Shown here: piece after piece, positions 50,201 through 56,555 of the stretch
Layout: every line of letters starts with the position of its first letter
How positions within the stretch are numbered: position 1 is the stretch's first letter
Source of the DNA: Microtetraspora malaysiensis
GTDB taxonomy: Bacteria; Actinomycetota; Actinomycetes; Streptosporangiales; Streptosporangiaceae
Assembly: GCF_001528665.1 (NCBI RefSeq)
Contig: NZ_BBYJ01000044.1
Coordinates: 1 to 56,555 of the forward strand
Direction of reading: 5' to 3'
Length of the DNA: 56,555 nt
Program-made: the position numbers and the translations under genes
Notes under the pieces: generated by a model
The model's input: only the letters and a program-made list of their open reading frames with translations
The model's database searches: none
What the model was told of the DNA's origin: nothing

Positions 50201-53157
50201 TCGGGCAGCGCCTGGTCGACAGCCTGGCGGATCTCCCCGCTGAGAAGCGTCTCCGAGTGGACGCGGACGCCGCTGCCCAGTCCGGTGCCCCGCCCGGCCG
50301 CGAGCGTCTCCGGCTCCAGCACGTGAGGGTCGTAGCCACCGTTCGGATGCTCACCCCTGGACGGATATTCGCCGAGCGGCTCGCTCCGCGCGTACTCCGC
50401 ACGTACTTCGTCCATCTCCCGGTGGAGATCGGCGAGTCTCCGCCGGATGTCGTTGAATTCCCCGGGCGGCCGGAGGTCGCGCCCGAAGACGTCCCGCTCC
50501 ATCCGGGGCGCGTCGCGAGCCGGTACGACCAGCTCGGCCTTCACCCCGACCTCGAACGTGCCCATCCTCTCGGTTTCGACCTGCAGCACCATGTGGGCGT
50601 CGTACATGGTGACGTCGTCGACCCTGGTCAAGACGGTGTGGTTGCCGTGTGACCGGTTGGTGGACGTCACATGGTCCGTTCCGAATCCGAACCCGCCAAC
50701 GGCCTTGGCGGCGACCTCCGTCCCCTCTCCAAGGGCCAAGCCGATCTTGCCGCCCGCATTGACATTGACGCTCGCTCCCTGGCGATGCGCCGTCCCGTCG
50801 CTCTCGCGCCGCCCCATGTCGTCCCGGAACATCGTCTCGATCGGTGGCCGCGCGCTTCCGTCGATGGGCTCGATCCGCGTTATCCGGCCAGTGACCCTGA
50901 CAGAGTCCTCCGCGGATCGTAGCGCGGAACTCTTGTACCGGACCGCCTCGGAGGCGGCCCCGCTCGACAGCATCGACTGGCTGCGGTTCTTCATTCCCTG
51001 TTCGCTGAGCACGGTGGACGTGAGGTGAGCAACTATCTTGACCACCTCACCCGCGGGCACGCCTGCCGACAACGCCCGACGCTGGACCTCCAGCACCAGA
51101 GGTGTGACGTCCATCCCGGTGATGGCGATTCCGTGATCACGGAACTTGTGCTCGGCTCCGATCGGGACCTCGTGGCGAGGGAGCGACGGTGGGTGGTCGG
51201 CGGACAGGAGCGGCCCTTCACGGGTGAACTGCCGGGGGAAGGGGAGGGTCATCGCCAGCTCGGAGACTGCCGCGGTTTCTGTGACCTTTGCACCGTTGCG
51301 GTAGACGTCGAGGGAGATTCCCGCGACGAAGTAGTCATGCGTCGGGGAAACAGCCTTGTGACCGCTGATGACCTCGATGCCGTTCGTGTGGGTCGTGCGC
51401 GACGTGTTGTTGATGCCCGTACGAGGCAGGGCGCTCGCCTCGGCCTCGTCCGGCGAGTGGTACAGCCCCTTCATCAGACCCGCGGTCCGATCCAGCGAGG
51501 AGGCCTGCGCGGACTTTCCTTCCACGCCGTCCCCGCCGAAAGCGACCGGCTTCTCGGGCGCCAGGCTCGGGTGCTCCACGTGCGTGAACTCGCTCGGCCT
51601 CAGCTTGAGGTAGATCACGGTGTCATTGACGCTGAGCGCGACGCCCCTTTGGAGGTGGTCTGTCCAGGTGTCGCGGTTGCCGTCGGAAAGCGCCTCCGCG
51701 AGCCACTCGCGGATCGCGCGTCGTTCCCGCGGGGTGACACCCGTGATGCCGTCGGTCAGAGCCCGAGCCGCCGCCGTCGCGTTTTCCGGGACCTTGACGT
51801 CGTGTACGGCCGTCTCGCCCAAGGCGCCGATCTCGACGGTGCGAGGTGGATGGATCACCGGCTTGGGCGACGTGTCAAGCTGCTTCCAGGTCGGCGAACC
51901 ATCAGGCCGCAACACCGGCCCACTCACCGGATGCGCGGCATTCACCGCCTCCGACCGCGACCCCTCAGCCTGCTTCCACACCGGCGAACCATCAGGCCGG
52001 GACGACGCAGAGGCATACGCCGTCGGCTGCGGCGACTCCGTATAGGAGGCCAGGTGAGACGCGGGAACTTCGGTCTGTGGGACCAGCGTGTCAGGGCTCT
52101 TCCAGCCAGGCGACGTGATGGTCTCCTGGTTATGTCTCATCGCCGCCAGAGTCGCTTCGGCATTGGGCTCGGGCACGCCTTTGAGGCCGGCAGCCGGGTC
52201 GGACGAAGGACGTTCGGGCGGAGAGGCCGGGTGGGATGAGGGCGAACCGTCGGCGCGATGGAGCAGGGCCGCGGCCCCGTGCTGCCCGTCCGCACCGAGC
52301 GCACTGGACGTGATGCCCTTGGCCAACGTGTCCCAGCTGAAGTCCCCGTTGACCAACAAGCTTCCCGCGGTCGTGATCCCGCCGGTCACGGCAAACTGCG
52401 CGGCCTGCCCGTACAACGACGAAGAGGCCGCGGCCAGCAGTTTCTCCGCCATGGTCATCTCAGCCCTGGTCAGGCCGGCCCGCAGGGCCGACGTGGCCAG
52501 CCGGCTCAGCCCGCCGGAGAGCAGCCCCGTGAGCCCGCCCATGGCGGCACCGGTCAGCGCCGAGGTCGCGAGCTGCTGAAGGTCGATCTCGTCCCTGCGG
52601 CCCTTGATCATCTGCAGGGTCTGGACGCCCAGGTCCATGCCGGCCACAATCCCGGCGAAAATCGCCATGTTGCGCAGGCAATTCTTGGCGATCTGTGCAA
52701 CCGTCATCCGGGCAAGCTGTACCCGCGCGGGGATGAGCGCCAGACTCGCCCCGCCACTGGCCAGGGCTGCGGCCAGCAGATACATCAGTTGTGCGACCAG
52801 CAGCCAGACGGTGATCTGGATCATGTACTTGGTGTACTGGATCTGCACCCCCACGCCGTTGAGCGCGACAGCGGTCCGCACGAGTCGCCTGACCACATCG
52901 GCGAGCTGACCGCCGGCAACCTTGTTGACGTGGGCGGCGAAGGCGAGATGGGCCTCCCCGTCCCAGTCGGCACCGATTTTGGTTGCGCTTCCTGGCTGGT
53001 CGGCCCCCGTGCCCTGGACGAGTCGGTGCGCGGCGGTTATGCAGGCGTCGGCCAACCGGAAGCAGCCGGCCTCGTCCCCTTCCGGCCAGTCCATGCCAAC
53101 CACCCAGCCGACGTACGGCTTGGCGAAGTCGGGGATGAGGAACCCGTCGAAGCCCAT
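47296..53157 (-). CDS. giant WXG100/CpnT-like secreted protein of polymorphic-toxin type
   Basis: A 1953-residue protein. Residues about 1-110 resemble the WXG100-like N-terminus of CpnT-type proteins (YVGWVVGMDWPEGDEAGCF, then KIGADWDGEAHLAFAAHVNK). Hydrophobic segments at about 113-180 and a Gly/Ala-rich region to about 290 follow. Then comes a Pro/Ser-rich linker (about 300-450) with two RPDGSP(V/T)WKQ repeats, and about 1500 residues of charged, beta-rich sequence with many short motifs, for example DRTETGGGFTITRDLSFDVR. No known catalytic or nuclease motif is visible at the C-terminus, nor is an immunity gene next to it. It starts six bases after the WXG100-like gene. It is likely exported by a type VII-like route; activity unknown. 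Confidence 0.7.
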   Translation of the reverse strand: MGFDGFLIPDFAKPYVGWVVGMDWPEGDEAGCFRLADACITAAHRLVQGTGADQPGSATKIGADWDGEAHLAFAAHVNKVAGGQLADVVRRLVRTAVALNGVGVQIQYTKYMIQITVWLLVAQLMYLLAAALASGGASLALIPARVQLARMTVAQIAKNCLRNMAIFAGIVAGMDLGVQTLQMIKGRRDEIDLQQLATSALTGAAMGGLTGLLSGGLSRLATSALRAGLTRAEMTMAEKLLAAASSSLYGQAAQFAVTGGITTAGSLLVNGDFSWDTLAKGITSSALGADGQHGAAALLHRADGSPSSHPASPPERPSSDPAAGLKGVPEPNAEATLAAMRHNQETITSPGWKSPDTLVPQTEVPASHLASYTESPQPTAYASASSRPDGSPVWKQAEGSRSEAVNAAHPVSGPVLRPDGSPTWKQLDTSPKPVIHPPRTVEIGALGETAVHDVKVPENATAAARALTDGITGVTPRERRAIREWLAEALSDGNRDTWTDHLQRGVALSVNDTVIYLKLRPSEFTHVEHPSLAPEKPVAFGGDGVEGKSAQASSLDRTAGLMKGLYHSPDEAEASALPRTGINNTSRTTHTNGIEVISGHKAVSPTHDYFVAGISLDVYRNGAKVTETAAVSELAMTLPFPRQFTREGPLLSADHPPSLPRHEVPIGAEHKFRDHGIAITGMDVTPLVLEVQRRALSAGVPAGEVVKIVAHLTSTVLSEQGMKNRSQSMLSSGAASEAVRYKSSALRSAEDSVRVTGRITRIEPIDGSARPPIETMFRDDMGRRESDGTAHRQGASVNVNAGGKIGLALGEGTEVAAKAVGGFGFGTDHVTSTNRSHGNHTVLTRVDDVTMYDAHMVLQVETERMGTFEVGVKAELVVPARDAPRMERDVFGRDLRPPGEFNDIRRRLADLHREMDEVRAEYARSEPLGEYPSRGEHPNGGYDPHVLEPETLAAGRGTGLGSGVRVHSETLLSGEIRQAVDQALPDLPPGIRRQIMRDVESRFGGPALEADLTHALHGIRYEKTIGGHTFEIVAEGALGRRHEVGSTEMKVNERRITSQTSTSQRETSAAGHGEVLGVARVEVNDGLKIDPVNLSLAGSGAKAESAGFSAGHTRYDRTETGGGFTITRDLSFDVRMRISRNGTEVTNARWEVHGSKAEFLVPNAHLPKSPVLAQDVAHVGRVRSSTELPGDVWRPRADELSAIVRLGAMPDLPGAVAEAYARWAGLPAPAERLDVPHVFETATDVIKLETMVTSHPDGLYYTVSDSGGSRHDVQVKVHVADMKHVKSETGVEHESYSNSNSRMTDGERSRQDLGGHARSGLRVALGDGEAAGGTERKLVARAGVHGATKRMTQESSYLGGSDVARVTYSDGHPSHWYRADLVVEVTPTRTDGRTVERGPTTYVRVEKIMDLVLPDEVARRHGLDGPETVEPAKQAGDTTRAYAAPEAAMSAASVQHLDAHGVLPKIVEMLRDDRLLFPDQEFTNHPVAEHLRGHYGQDALGTRLGELRGNGVSSWLFVTDEHGRVTERVGIRVTAEVGDGVHVGERPDTGLMLRSERLSGDMKVREAGSDRGAELLARYLESSDDVRGIEAGYSNYRDSHTADTHGTNEKAINRYQTRETPQEFRHPVAYEITLERVPVRPVLEPVQNATRNMLLKVGEVTGHDGAGRFFDRHVGVTSTSRAAANGELGVLVPGHLTTEVPQGTPVTARTPVVAADPRWAETAGPNSMSTTLGNGVPKGDVSQVALPAATLVEEWAPMAAVPPKLRAEVPSLADRPGGFELSRPDGMSLAEATKERTMRAHLEQLLAHDYELPGIGRVGIDVNGAHEIAGALVKQRVYAQTMSTSGHGQEQGRGRSLRGGGSAGSSTDGNQAFGGIGGSTKTADEAGSRNANIVERNFLEEQHENTYLALDISIVLYGKGKPLVLDVPGGLYLRLTPEGLAGFDAAHPGVITR
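51881..51999. repeat. 29-bp direct repeat, 90-bp period, inside the giant gene
   Basis: Two 29-bp copies (51881-51909 and 51971-51999) differ at only a few positions, with the common core CGGCGAACCATCAGGCCG. They encode the two (R)PDGSP.WKQ motifs at about residues 386 and 416. The period equals 30 codons, so gain or loss of units would keep the frame. Confidence 0.75.
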
Positions 53158-53163
53158 GGACGA

Positions 53164-53463
53164 TCAGCTGCGCTTGACGGGGGGATGCTCCACCGCCTCG
53201 TAGTTGCGAGCGCTGACGTTCAGGTTTGCGGCGACCCGCTCGAGCGCGTCGATGTGCGTCTTCAGGGCGGCAAAGATGCCGCCTTCCATTCCAGGCAGTT
53301 TCTTGGCCAGCTCGGCGCCGTACATGTCGTCGCCGAGCGTGCTCCTGTCCCGGTCGAAGGCGGCGCGGAGTTCGACACGAGCCTCCTCCGCGCTGTGCGC
53401 CAACTCGTCGTAGACCTTGGACTGTCGATGCAGCGCCCCCGGCTGCACGGAATAGCCGCTCAC
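53164..53463 (-). CDS. WXG100/ESAT-6-like protein
   Basis: A 99-residue helical hairpin protein. The N-terminal helix includes GALHRQSKVYDELAHSAEEA, a turn at MYGAELAKKLPGM, and the second helix is IFAALKTHIDALERVAANLN. The strict W-x-G turn is not present, but length, helix pattern and position before a WXG100-type giant protein fit the type VII substrate family. ATG 53463 overlaps the stop of the YbaB-like gene. It probably forms a complex with, or guides export of, the giant protein. Confidence 0.7.
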   Translation of the reverse strand: MSGYSVQPGALHRQSKVYDELAHSAEEARVELRAAFDRDRSTLGDDMYGAELAKKLPGMEGGIFAALKTHIDALERVAANLNVSARNYEAVEHPPVKRS

Positions 53464-53843
53464 GGGGTCGGCTCCACGGGCTTGGGGAAGAACGCGTCGA
53501 GCATGACCTGCTCTCCGAAGGCCTCCTCGTACGGCACGCTCTCCGGCATAAGGGGCTGCAAGAGCTGCTTGCTCTGCTCAGAGACCGCGGCGGTGGCCTT
53601 GTTGACTTCCTGCATGATCACGTCGGCCAACTGCGAGGCGGACAGAGAGCGATAGACCCTGGGGTTCAGCTTGAGGCCGAGCAGCTGACCGTGGCGGCCA
53701 ACGGTTACGCTCACCATCCCGTCCGCTGAACGCGCCGTGTGCTCCATGACGGAAAGCTCTCCGTACGCTTCGCGAACGCGGGTCATCTGCTGATTGATCT
53801 CGGCCGCGAGCTCCCTGATCCCCACCTCGAACGCATCCGCCAC
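53460..53843 (-). CDS. YbaB/EbfC-family protein
   Basis: A 127-residue protein with the YbaB pattern: INQQMTRVREAYGELSVMEH, GMVSVTVGRHGQLLGLKLNP, then SASQLADVIMQEVNKATAAV. YbaB proteins bind DNA, but in actinobacteria a distinct group (EspL-like) is encoded with ESX/WXG100 genes and acts as chaperone or partner. It is the first gene of the three-gene unit with the WXG100-like and giant genes. Confidence 0.82.
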   Translation of the reverse strand: MADAFEVGIRELAAEINQQMTRVREAYGELSVMEHTARSADGMVSVTVGRHGQLLGLKLNPRVYRSLSASQLADVIMQEVNKATAAVSEQSKQLLQPLMPESVPYEEAFGEQVMLDAFFPKPVEPTP

Positions 53844-54155
53844 AAAGCTACCTTCCGTACGTCTAATACTAGATATGATCTTACGTTACCCTTTCCGCCC
53901 GGTTTCATACGATGTGCATCGTTTGCCGGAAGTTAACAAAGTTGTCACTGAGCACGCATGAGGTCGCAACCGATTGCCGTCGGAACTGTCCGCGCTAAAT
54001 GGCCGGGCTCCGGGAGTCCTTCGGAGCTGATGTCGCGGGCGGTGCCTGCACAGATGCCGGGGGCGGTGAGGTAGGGCTGGCAGGCACAGCCGAGGGCGCC
54101 TTCGGGGCGGCCGGCGAAGCCGCCTGCTTGCCTGTACCTGAGAGCGAGAGAGGGA
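53844..54155. other. gene-free region, possible leader or small RNA
   Basis: No convincing protein gene. A minus-strand frame (53945-54373) gives Cys-containing sequence (GFAGRPEGALGCACQPYLTA) without a recognised family. The left part is AT-richer and should hold the promoter of the YbaB unit. The region ends in a terminator oriented to the right, so a transcript from about 53.9 kb toward 54.19 kb is likely. Confidence 0.35.
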
Positions 54156-54195
54156 GACGGCCGTTGTGGAAGGGGCCGGCCGTCTTTCGCTTTTT
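54156..54195 (+). terminator. rho-independent terminator with T-tract
   Basis: GACGGCCG (54156-54163) and CGGCCGTC (54177-54184) form a perfect 8-bp stem, followed by TTTCGCTTTTT. The T-run is on the plus strand only. There is no plus-strand gene before it, and the lipoprotein gene starts 65 bases after it, so it ends a small RNA or acts as an attenuator in the lipoprotein leader. Confidence 0.65.
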
Positions 54196-54260
54196 GAGTC
54201 GGGGCGGATCTTTCTGGATTCTGACAGACGTGACTCCCGCCGGTCGGATACAAATGGCTG

Positions 54261-55208
54261 ATGATCTTTACGGCGATGCGCAGAGGTCTCAGGCATGCCA
54301 TGGTGGCGCTGTGTGGTGCCACGCTCGCGGGATGCGGTCTGATCGGCGGCGTCTTCGGGGACGGCATTCCCACGCCCAGGACGGCAGCTGATCTGGTGCT
54401 TCCATTGGACGCCTACGAACTCGGTCCCGTCGATCGCGCACAGGTGCTGCGCGCCCGGTTCGGATTGATTACGGAATGCCTGCGGCAGTACCGGATCGAT
54501 TTCCAGGCGCCCGCCGTCGAACCGGCGACCTATCCGAAGAACGCCGGCTTGCTGGGATGGCTAGAGGATCTGCAGGTCGGACGGTACGGATATGCCGGGC
54601 CGCCTGGGTACGCGTCAAGGAAGGCAGAGGACGGTTTCGATTCGTACTCGGTCACGGATGAGCAGTTCAAGGTGCTGGTGGGAAGGGTCAAACGCTTCCA
54701 CGGCAAGGCGGTGCCGTCTGGTGGGTGCGAAACCAAGGTCGACAGCGTGCTCAATCAGGGAGCTAGGGGCGTCCCCGCCGCCGAGATCGTGAAGAGGTTC
54801 AACCAGGACGAGCTCGGCATGCTGGTCTCCGAAGCGGCCGAAGCGGCCTGGCGGGACGAGCGTGTCGCGGCGGCCGAGCGGTCCTGGAGCGACTGCATGA
54901 AGCGGGCTGGCTTCGACTACCGGACCACGTCCGACGCGCTGGGCGACCCGCGCTGGGCGACGACCGCCGCGAACGACGAGATAAAACTGCCACGCGGCAC
55001 ACCGGAGGAGATCCGCACCGCGCTTGCGGACTCCGCGTGCCGCTGGGAGGTCGACTACTACGGCATACGTAAGGCGGTGTACACGGAGCACCAAGACAAG
55101 ATCATCAGAGATCATCGTGGCCGGCTGAACACGATCAGGCTGCTCAACGAGGCTCGCCTCGCCAACGCCATGAAGGTGCTCAACGGTGAGATCACGGTTT
55201 CGTGGTAG
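54261..55208 (+). CDS. lipoprotein, unknown function
   Basis: A 315-residue exported lipoprotein. Signal: RRGLRHAMVALCGATLAGC with lipobox LAGC near residue 25. The mature part is soluble and helical, with three further cysteines (LITECLRQYR, SGGCETK, SDCMKRAGFDYRTTSD, DSACRWEVDYY). The 'W..CM...GF.Y' pattern is seen in uncharacterised actinobacterial lipoproteins. ATG 54261 and ATG 54276 are both possible starts, neither with a clear ribosome site. It follows a strong terminator. Confidence 0.75.
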   Translation: MIFTAMRRGLRHAMVALCGATLAGCGLIGGVFGDGIPTPRTAADLVLPLDAYELGPVDRAQVLRARFGLITECLRQYRIDFQAPAVEPATYPKNAGLLGWLEDLQVGRYGYAGPPGYASRKAEDGFDSYSVTDEQFKVLVGRVKRFHGKAVPSGGCETKVDSVLNQGARGVPAAEIVKRFNQDELGMLVSEAAEAAWRDERVAAAERSWSDCMKRAGFDYRTTSDALGDPRWATTAANDEIKLPRGTPEEIRTALADSACRWEVDYYGIRKAVYTEHQDKIIRDHRGRLNTIRLLNEARLANAMKVLNGEITVSW

Positions 55209-55375
55209 GGCACGGACGTTGATCCCTGGCCGGGAACATCAGGATTGGGGCCATGCTCGGTGGGCGTTGGCGGCATCGCTGTGCGGGCACTGCTGCGGAA
55301 GGCGAGTGCTCCCTATGTGTGAGCGGTCTGAGCTTCCCCTCTTAGCGTGGAGACCGAACCGAGAGAGGTTTGGTC

Positions 55376-55747
55376 GTGGCAGGTACCACGAGGCGCCGCT
55401 TTGATCCGGAGTTTCGGGCTGGAGCGGTGCGCATCGTCAAGGAGACCGGCAAACCCGTCTCGCACGTCGCGCGGGACCTTGGTATCAACGAGTACACGCT
55501 GCACAACTGGGTGCAGATGGACCGGCACGCCAACGGGCAGGCCGGCGGTAACAGCGGCGGAGGCGGGACGCTGAAGGAGTCCGAAAGCGAGGAGCTGGCG
55601 CGGCTGCGGCGGGAGAAGGCCGAGCTGGTCAAGGAGCACGCTCGAGAGAAGGCGGCGTGGGAGAAGGAACGCGCTGAGCTGGAAGACGAGCGTGATGTTC
55701 TCAAGCGCTCCGTGGTCTTGTGGGTGAAAGAGGCGATGGGCCGGTGA
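55376..55747 (+). CDS. IS3-family transposase OrfA
   Basis: A 123-residue protein from GTG 55376 (another GTG at 55370). The helix-turn-helix is RRFDPEFRAGAVRIVKETGK to SHVARDLGINEYTLHNWVQM. The C-terminal part is a coiled coil (EELARLRREKAELVKEHARE ... LKRSVVLWVKE), the leucine-zipper-like oligomerisation segment. It binds the element ends. Its TGA overlaps the orfB GTG. Confidence 0.9.
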   Translation: MAGTTRRRFDPEFRAGAVRIVKETGKPVSHVARDLGINEYTLHNWVQMDRHANGQAGGNSGGGGTLKESESEELARLRREKAELVKEHAREKAAWEKERAELEDERDVLKRSVVLWVKEAMGR

Positions 55748-56555
55748 GCGTGGCGGCCTTCATCTGCTCCCAGAAGACCGACCATGACATCGACCATGCC
55801 ACCTCCTGCCGGGCGCTGGGGGTGTCGCAGTCGTGGTTCTACAAGTGGAAGAACCGCATCGGCCAGACCGCCTCGACGGCGCGTGAGCAGCGGCGGGCGC
55901 GCCTGGATGAGGAGATCAAGCGCCTGTTTGCGGCATCGGGCGGCACCTACGGCTCGCCTCGGATCACGCAGGACCTGCACGCCGAGGGCTGGAAGGTGTC
56001 GGAGAACACGGTCGCAGCCCGGATGGCTGAGCTCGGGCTGGCCGGCCGTCCGCCCAAGAAGCGCCGGTCGCTGACCCGGCAGGGCAAACGGCGAGCGGCG
56101 CCGGACCTGGTCGGCCGCACGTTCACCGCGGTAGCGCCGGACGTGCTGTGGGTCGGCGACGGCACCATGATCGACACCGATGAAGGGTCGCTGTACCTGG
56201 CCACGGTTGAGGACCTGTTCTCTCGTCGGCTGCTCGGCTACGCCATGTCCGAGCACCACGACGCGGCACTGACCGTCGCTTCACTCCAGATGGCGGTGGC
56301 CACCAGGGGCGGGAATGTGGACGGGGTGATTTTTCATTCCGACCGCGGGTCGGAGTACACCGCTGCCTGTTACCAGGTCGAATGCCGCAAGCACGGCGTC
56401 GTGCAGTCGATGGGCCGGGTGGGATGCGCTCTCGACAACGCCGCGGCCGAGGCGTTCAACAGCACGCTCAAGGTCGAGTACGTGTATCGGCAGCGCTTCC
56501 GGACGCGGGCCGAGGCTCGCGTGAAGATCGCAACCTGGATCAACGACTTCTACAA
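55744..56555 (+). CDS. IS3-family transposase OrfB (partial, runs off window)
   Basis: At least 270 residues from GTG 55744, in the -1 frame relative to orfA and open to the window end. HTH_21-like region: YGSPRITQDLHAEGWKVSEN and RMAELGLAGRPPKKRR. The rve integrase core has the DDE residues in VGDGTMID, FHSDRGSEYT and DNAAAEAFNSTLKVE. Overlap with orfA (GTGA) would allow coupling; a fusion by -1 frameshift is usual in the family, but I saw no clear slippery A-run. Confidence 0.9.
   Translation, partial: MSVAAFICSQKTDHDIDHATSCRALGVSQSWFYKWKNRIGQTASTAREQRRARLDEEIKRLFAASGGTYGSPRITQDLHAEGWKVSENTVAARMAELGLAGRPPKKRRSLTRQGKRRAAPDLVGRTFTAVAPDVLWVGDGTMIDTDEGSLYLATVEDLFSRRLLGYAMSEHHDAALTVASLQMAVATRGGNVDGVIFHSDRGSEYTAACYQVECRKHGVVQSMGRVGCALDNAAAEAFNSTLKVEYVYRQRFRTRAEARVKIATWINDFY

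Larger units (their letters stand above)
55319..56555 (+). mobile_element. IS3-family insertion sequence, cut by window end
   Basis: It contains orfA and orfB in the overlapping -1 arrangement of IS3 elements. The left end is probably near 55319 (TGAGCGGTCTGAGCTTCCCC); this is a guess because the right end is outside the window and the terminal repeats cannot be compared. Confidence 0.8.

Noticed and set aside
54000-54160. Glycine- or c-di-AMP-type riboswitch before the lipoprotein gene
   Set aside because: A few GA-rich pieces and a terminator are present, but conserved core motifs of these riboswitches were not found by eye.
1-56555. CRISPR arrays, tRNA and rRNA genes
   Set aside because: No regularly spaced repeats and no cloverleaf or rRNA-like stretches were recognised; tRNA absence was judged by eye only.

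Overview
The window is high-GC DNA with long GC3-biased genes, SARP/AfsR-type regulators, ECF sigma factors, a WXG100/YbaB cassette, DUF397 and DUF6461 genes. This points to a filamentous actinomycete, most likely Streptosporangiales (Nonomuraea/Actinomadura-like); that placement is inferred from gene content and style only. No rRNA, tRNA or CRISPR array was recognised.

Layout. 1-0.5 kb: remnants of a DUF397 gene and a TetR gene. 0.5-4 kb: zinc alcohol dehydrogenase, then a LysR regulator divergent from an MFS exporter with an 8-bp-arm palindrome between them. 4-8.8 kb: UvrA-like ABC protein, flavin/PLP-oxidase-family protein, TrmO-like protein and TetR. 8.8-12 kb: small monooxygenase-like protein, a three-gene ABC exporter and DoxX. 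12-15.7 kb: an unusual double histidine kinase (one dead and one intact kinase module) and a secreted TAP-type peptidase. 16-17.6 kb: ECF42 sigma factor with its DGPF/YCII partner and a matching promoter. 17.9-19.4 kb: small unknowns. 19.6-23.2 kb: DNA polymerase III alpha. 23.5-28.2 kb: a frameshifted SARP regulator followed by an NB-ARC/TPR protein. 28.3-31.8 kb: a secreted SH3-like protein, a membrane protein, regulator fragments and a NarL-type two-component pair.

31.9-36.5 kb holds the most interesting block. A NUDIX/NrtR-like regulator with a perfect 21-bp palindrome at its promoter overlaps a nucleosidase gene, which overlaps a four-TM membrane-protein gene; a DUF6461 gene follows. The nucleosidase and the membrane protein share a short glycine/valine-rich 'NIA...VGVQA..VHG' module. 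I read this as a candidate nucleotide-sensing conflict (defence or cell-suicide) operon. That is inference from architecture.

36.8-41.8 kb is an alkylation-damage island. A stand-alone ogt has a 168-bp MITE-like palindromic element inserted at its stop codon. It is followed by a tightly overlapping operon: ECF sigma, ogt, 2OG-Fe(II) oxygenase, isolated Ada-type Cys4 domain, unknown, alkB and tag. This resembles an Ada regulon taken apart and placed under its own sigma factor.

42-47.2 kb: a large secreted metallophosphoesterase, a gene remnant and a BlaI/M56 peptidase pair. 47.3-53.8 kb: YbaB-like, WXG100-like and a 1953-residue protein, probably a type VII-type secreted cassette. 54-56.6 kb: a lipoprotein and an IS3-family element cut by the window end.
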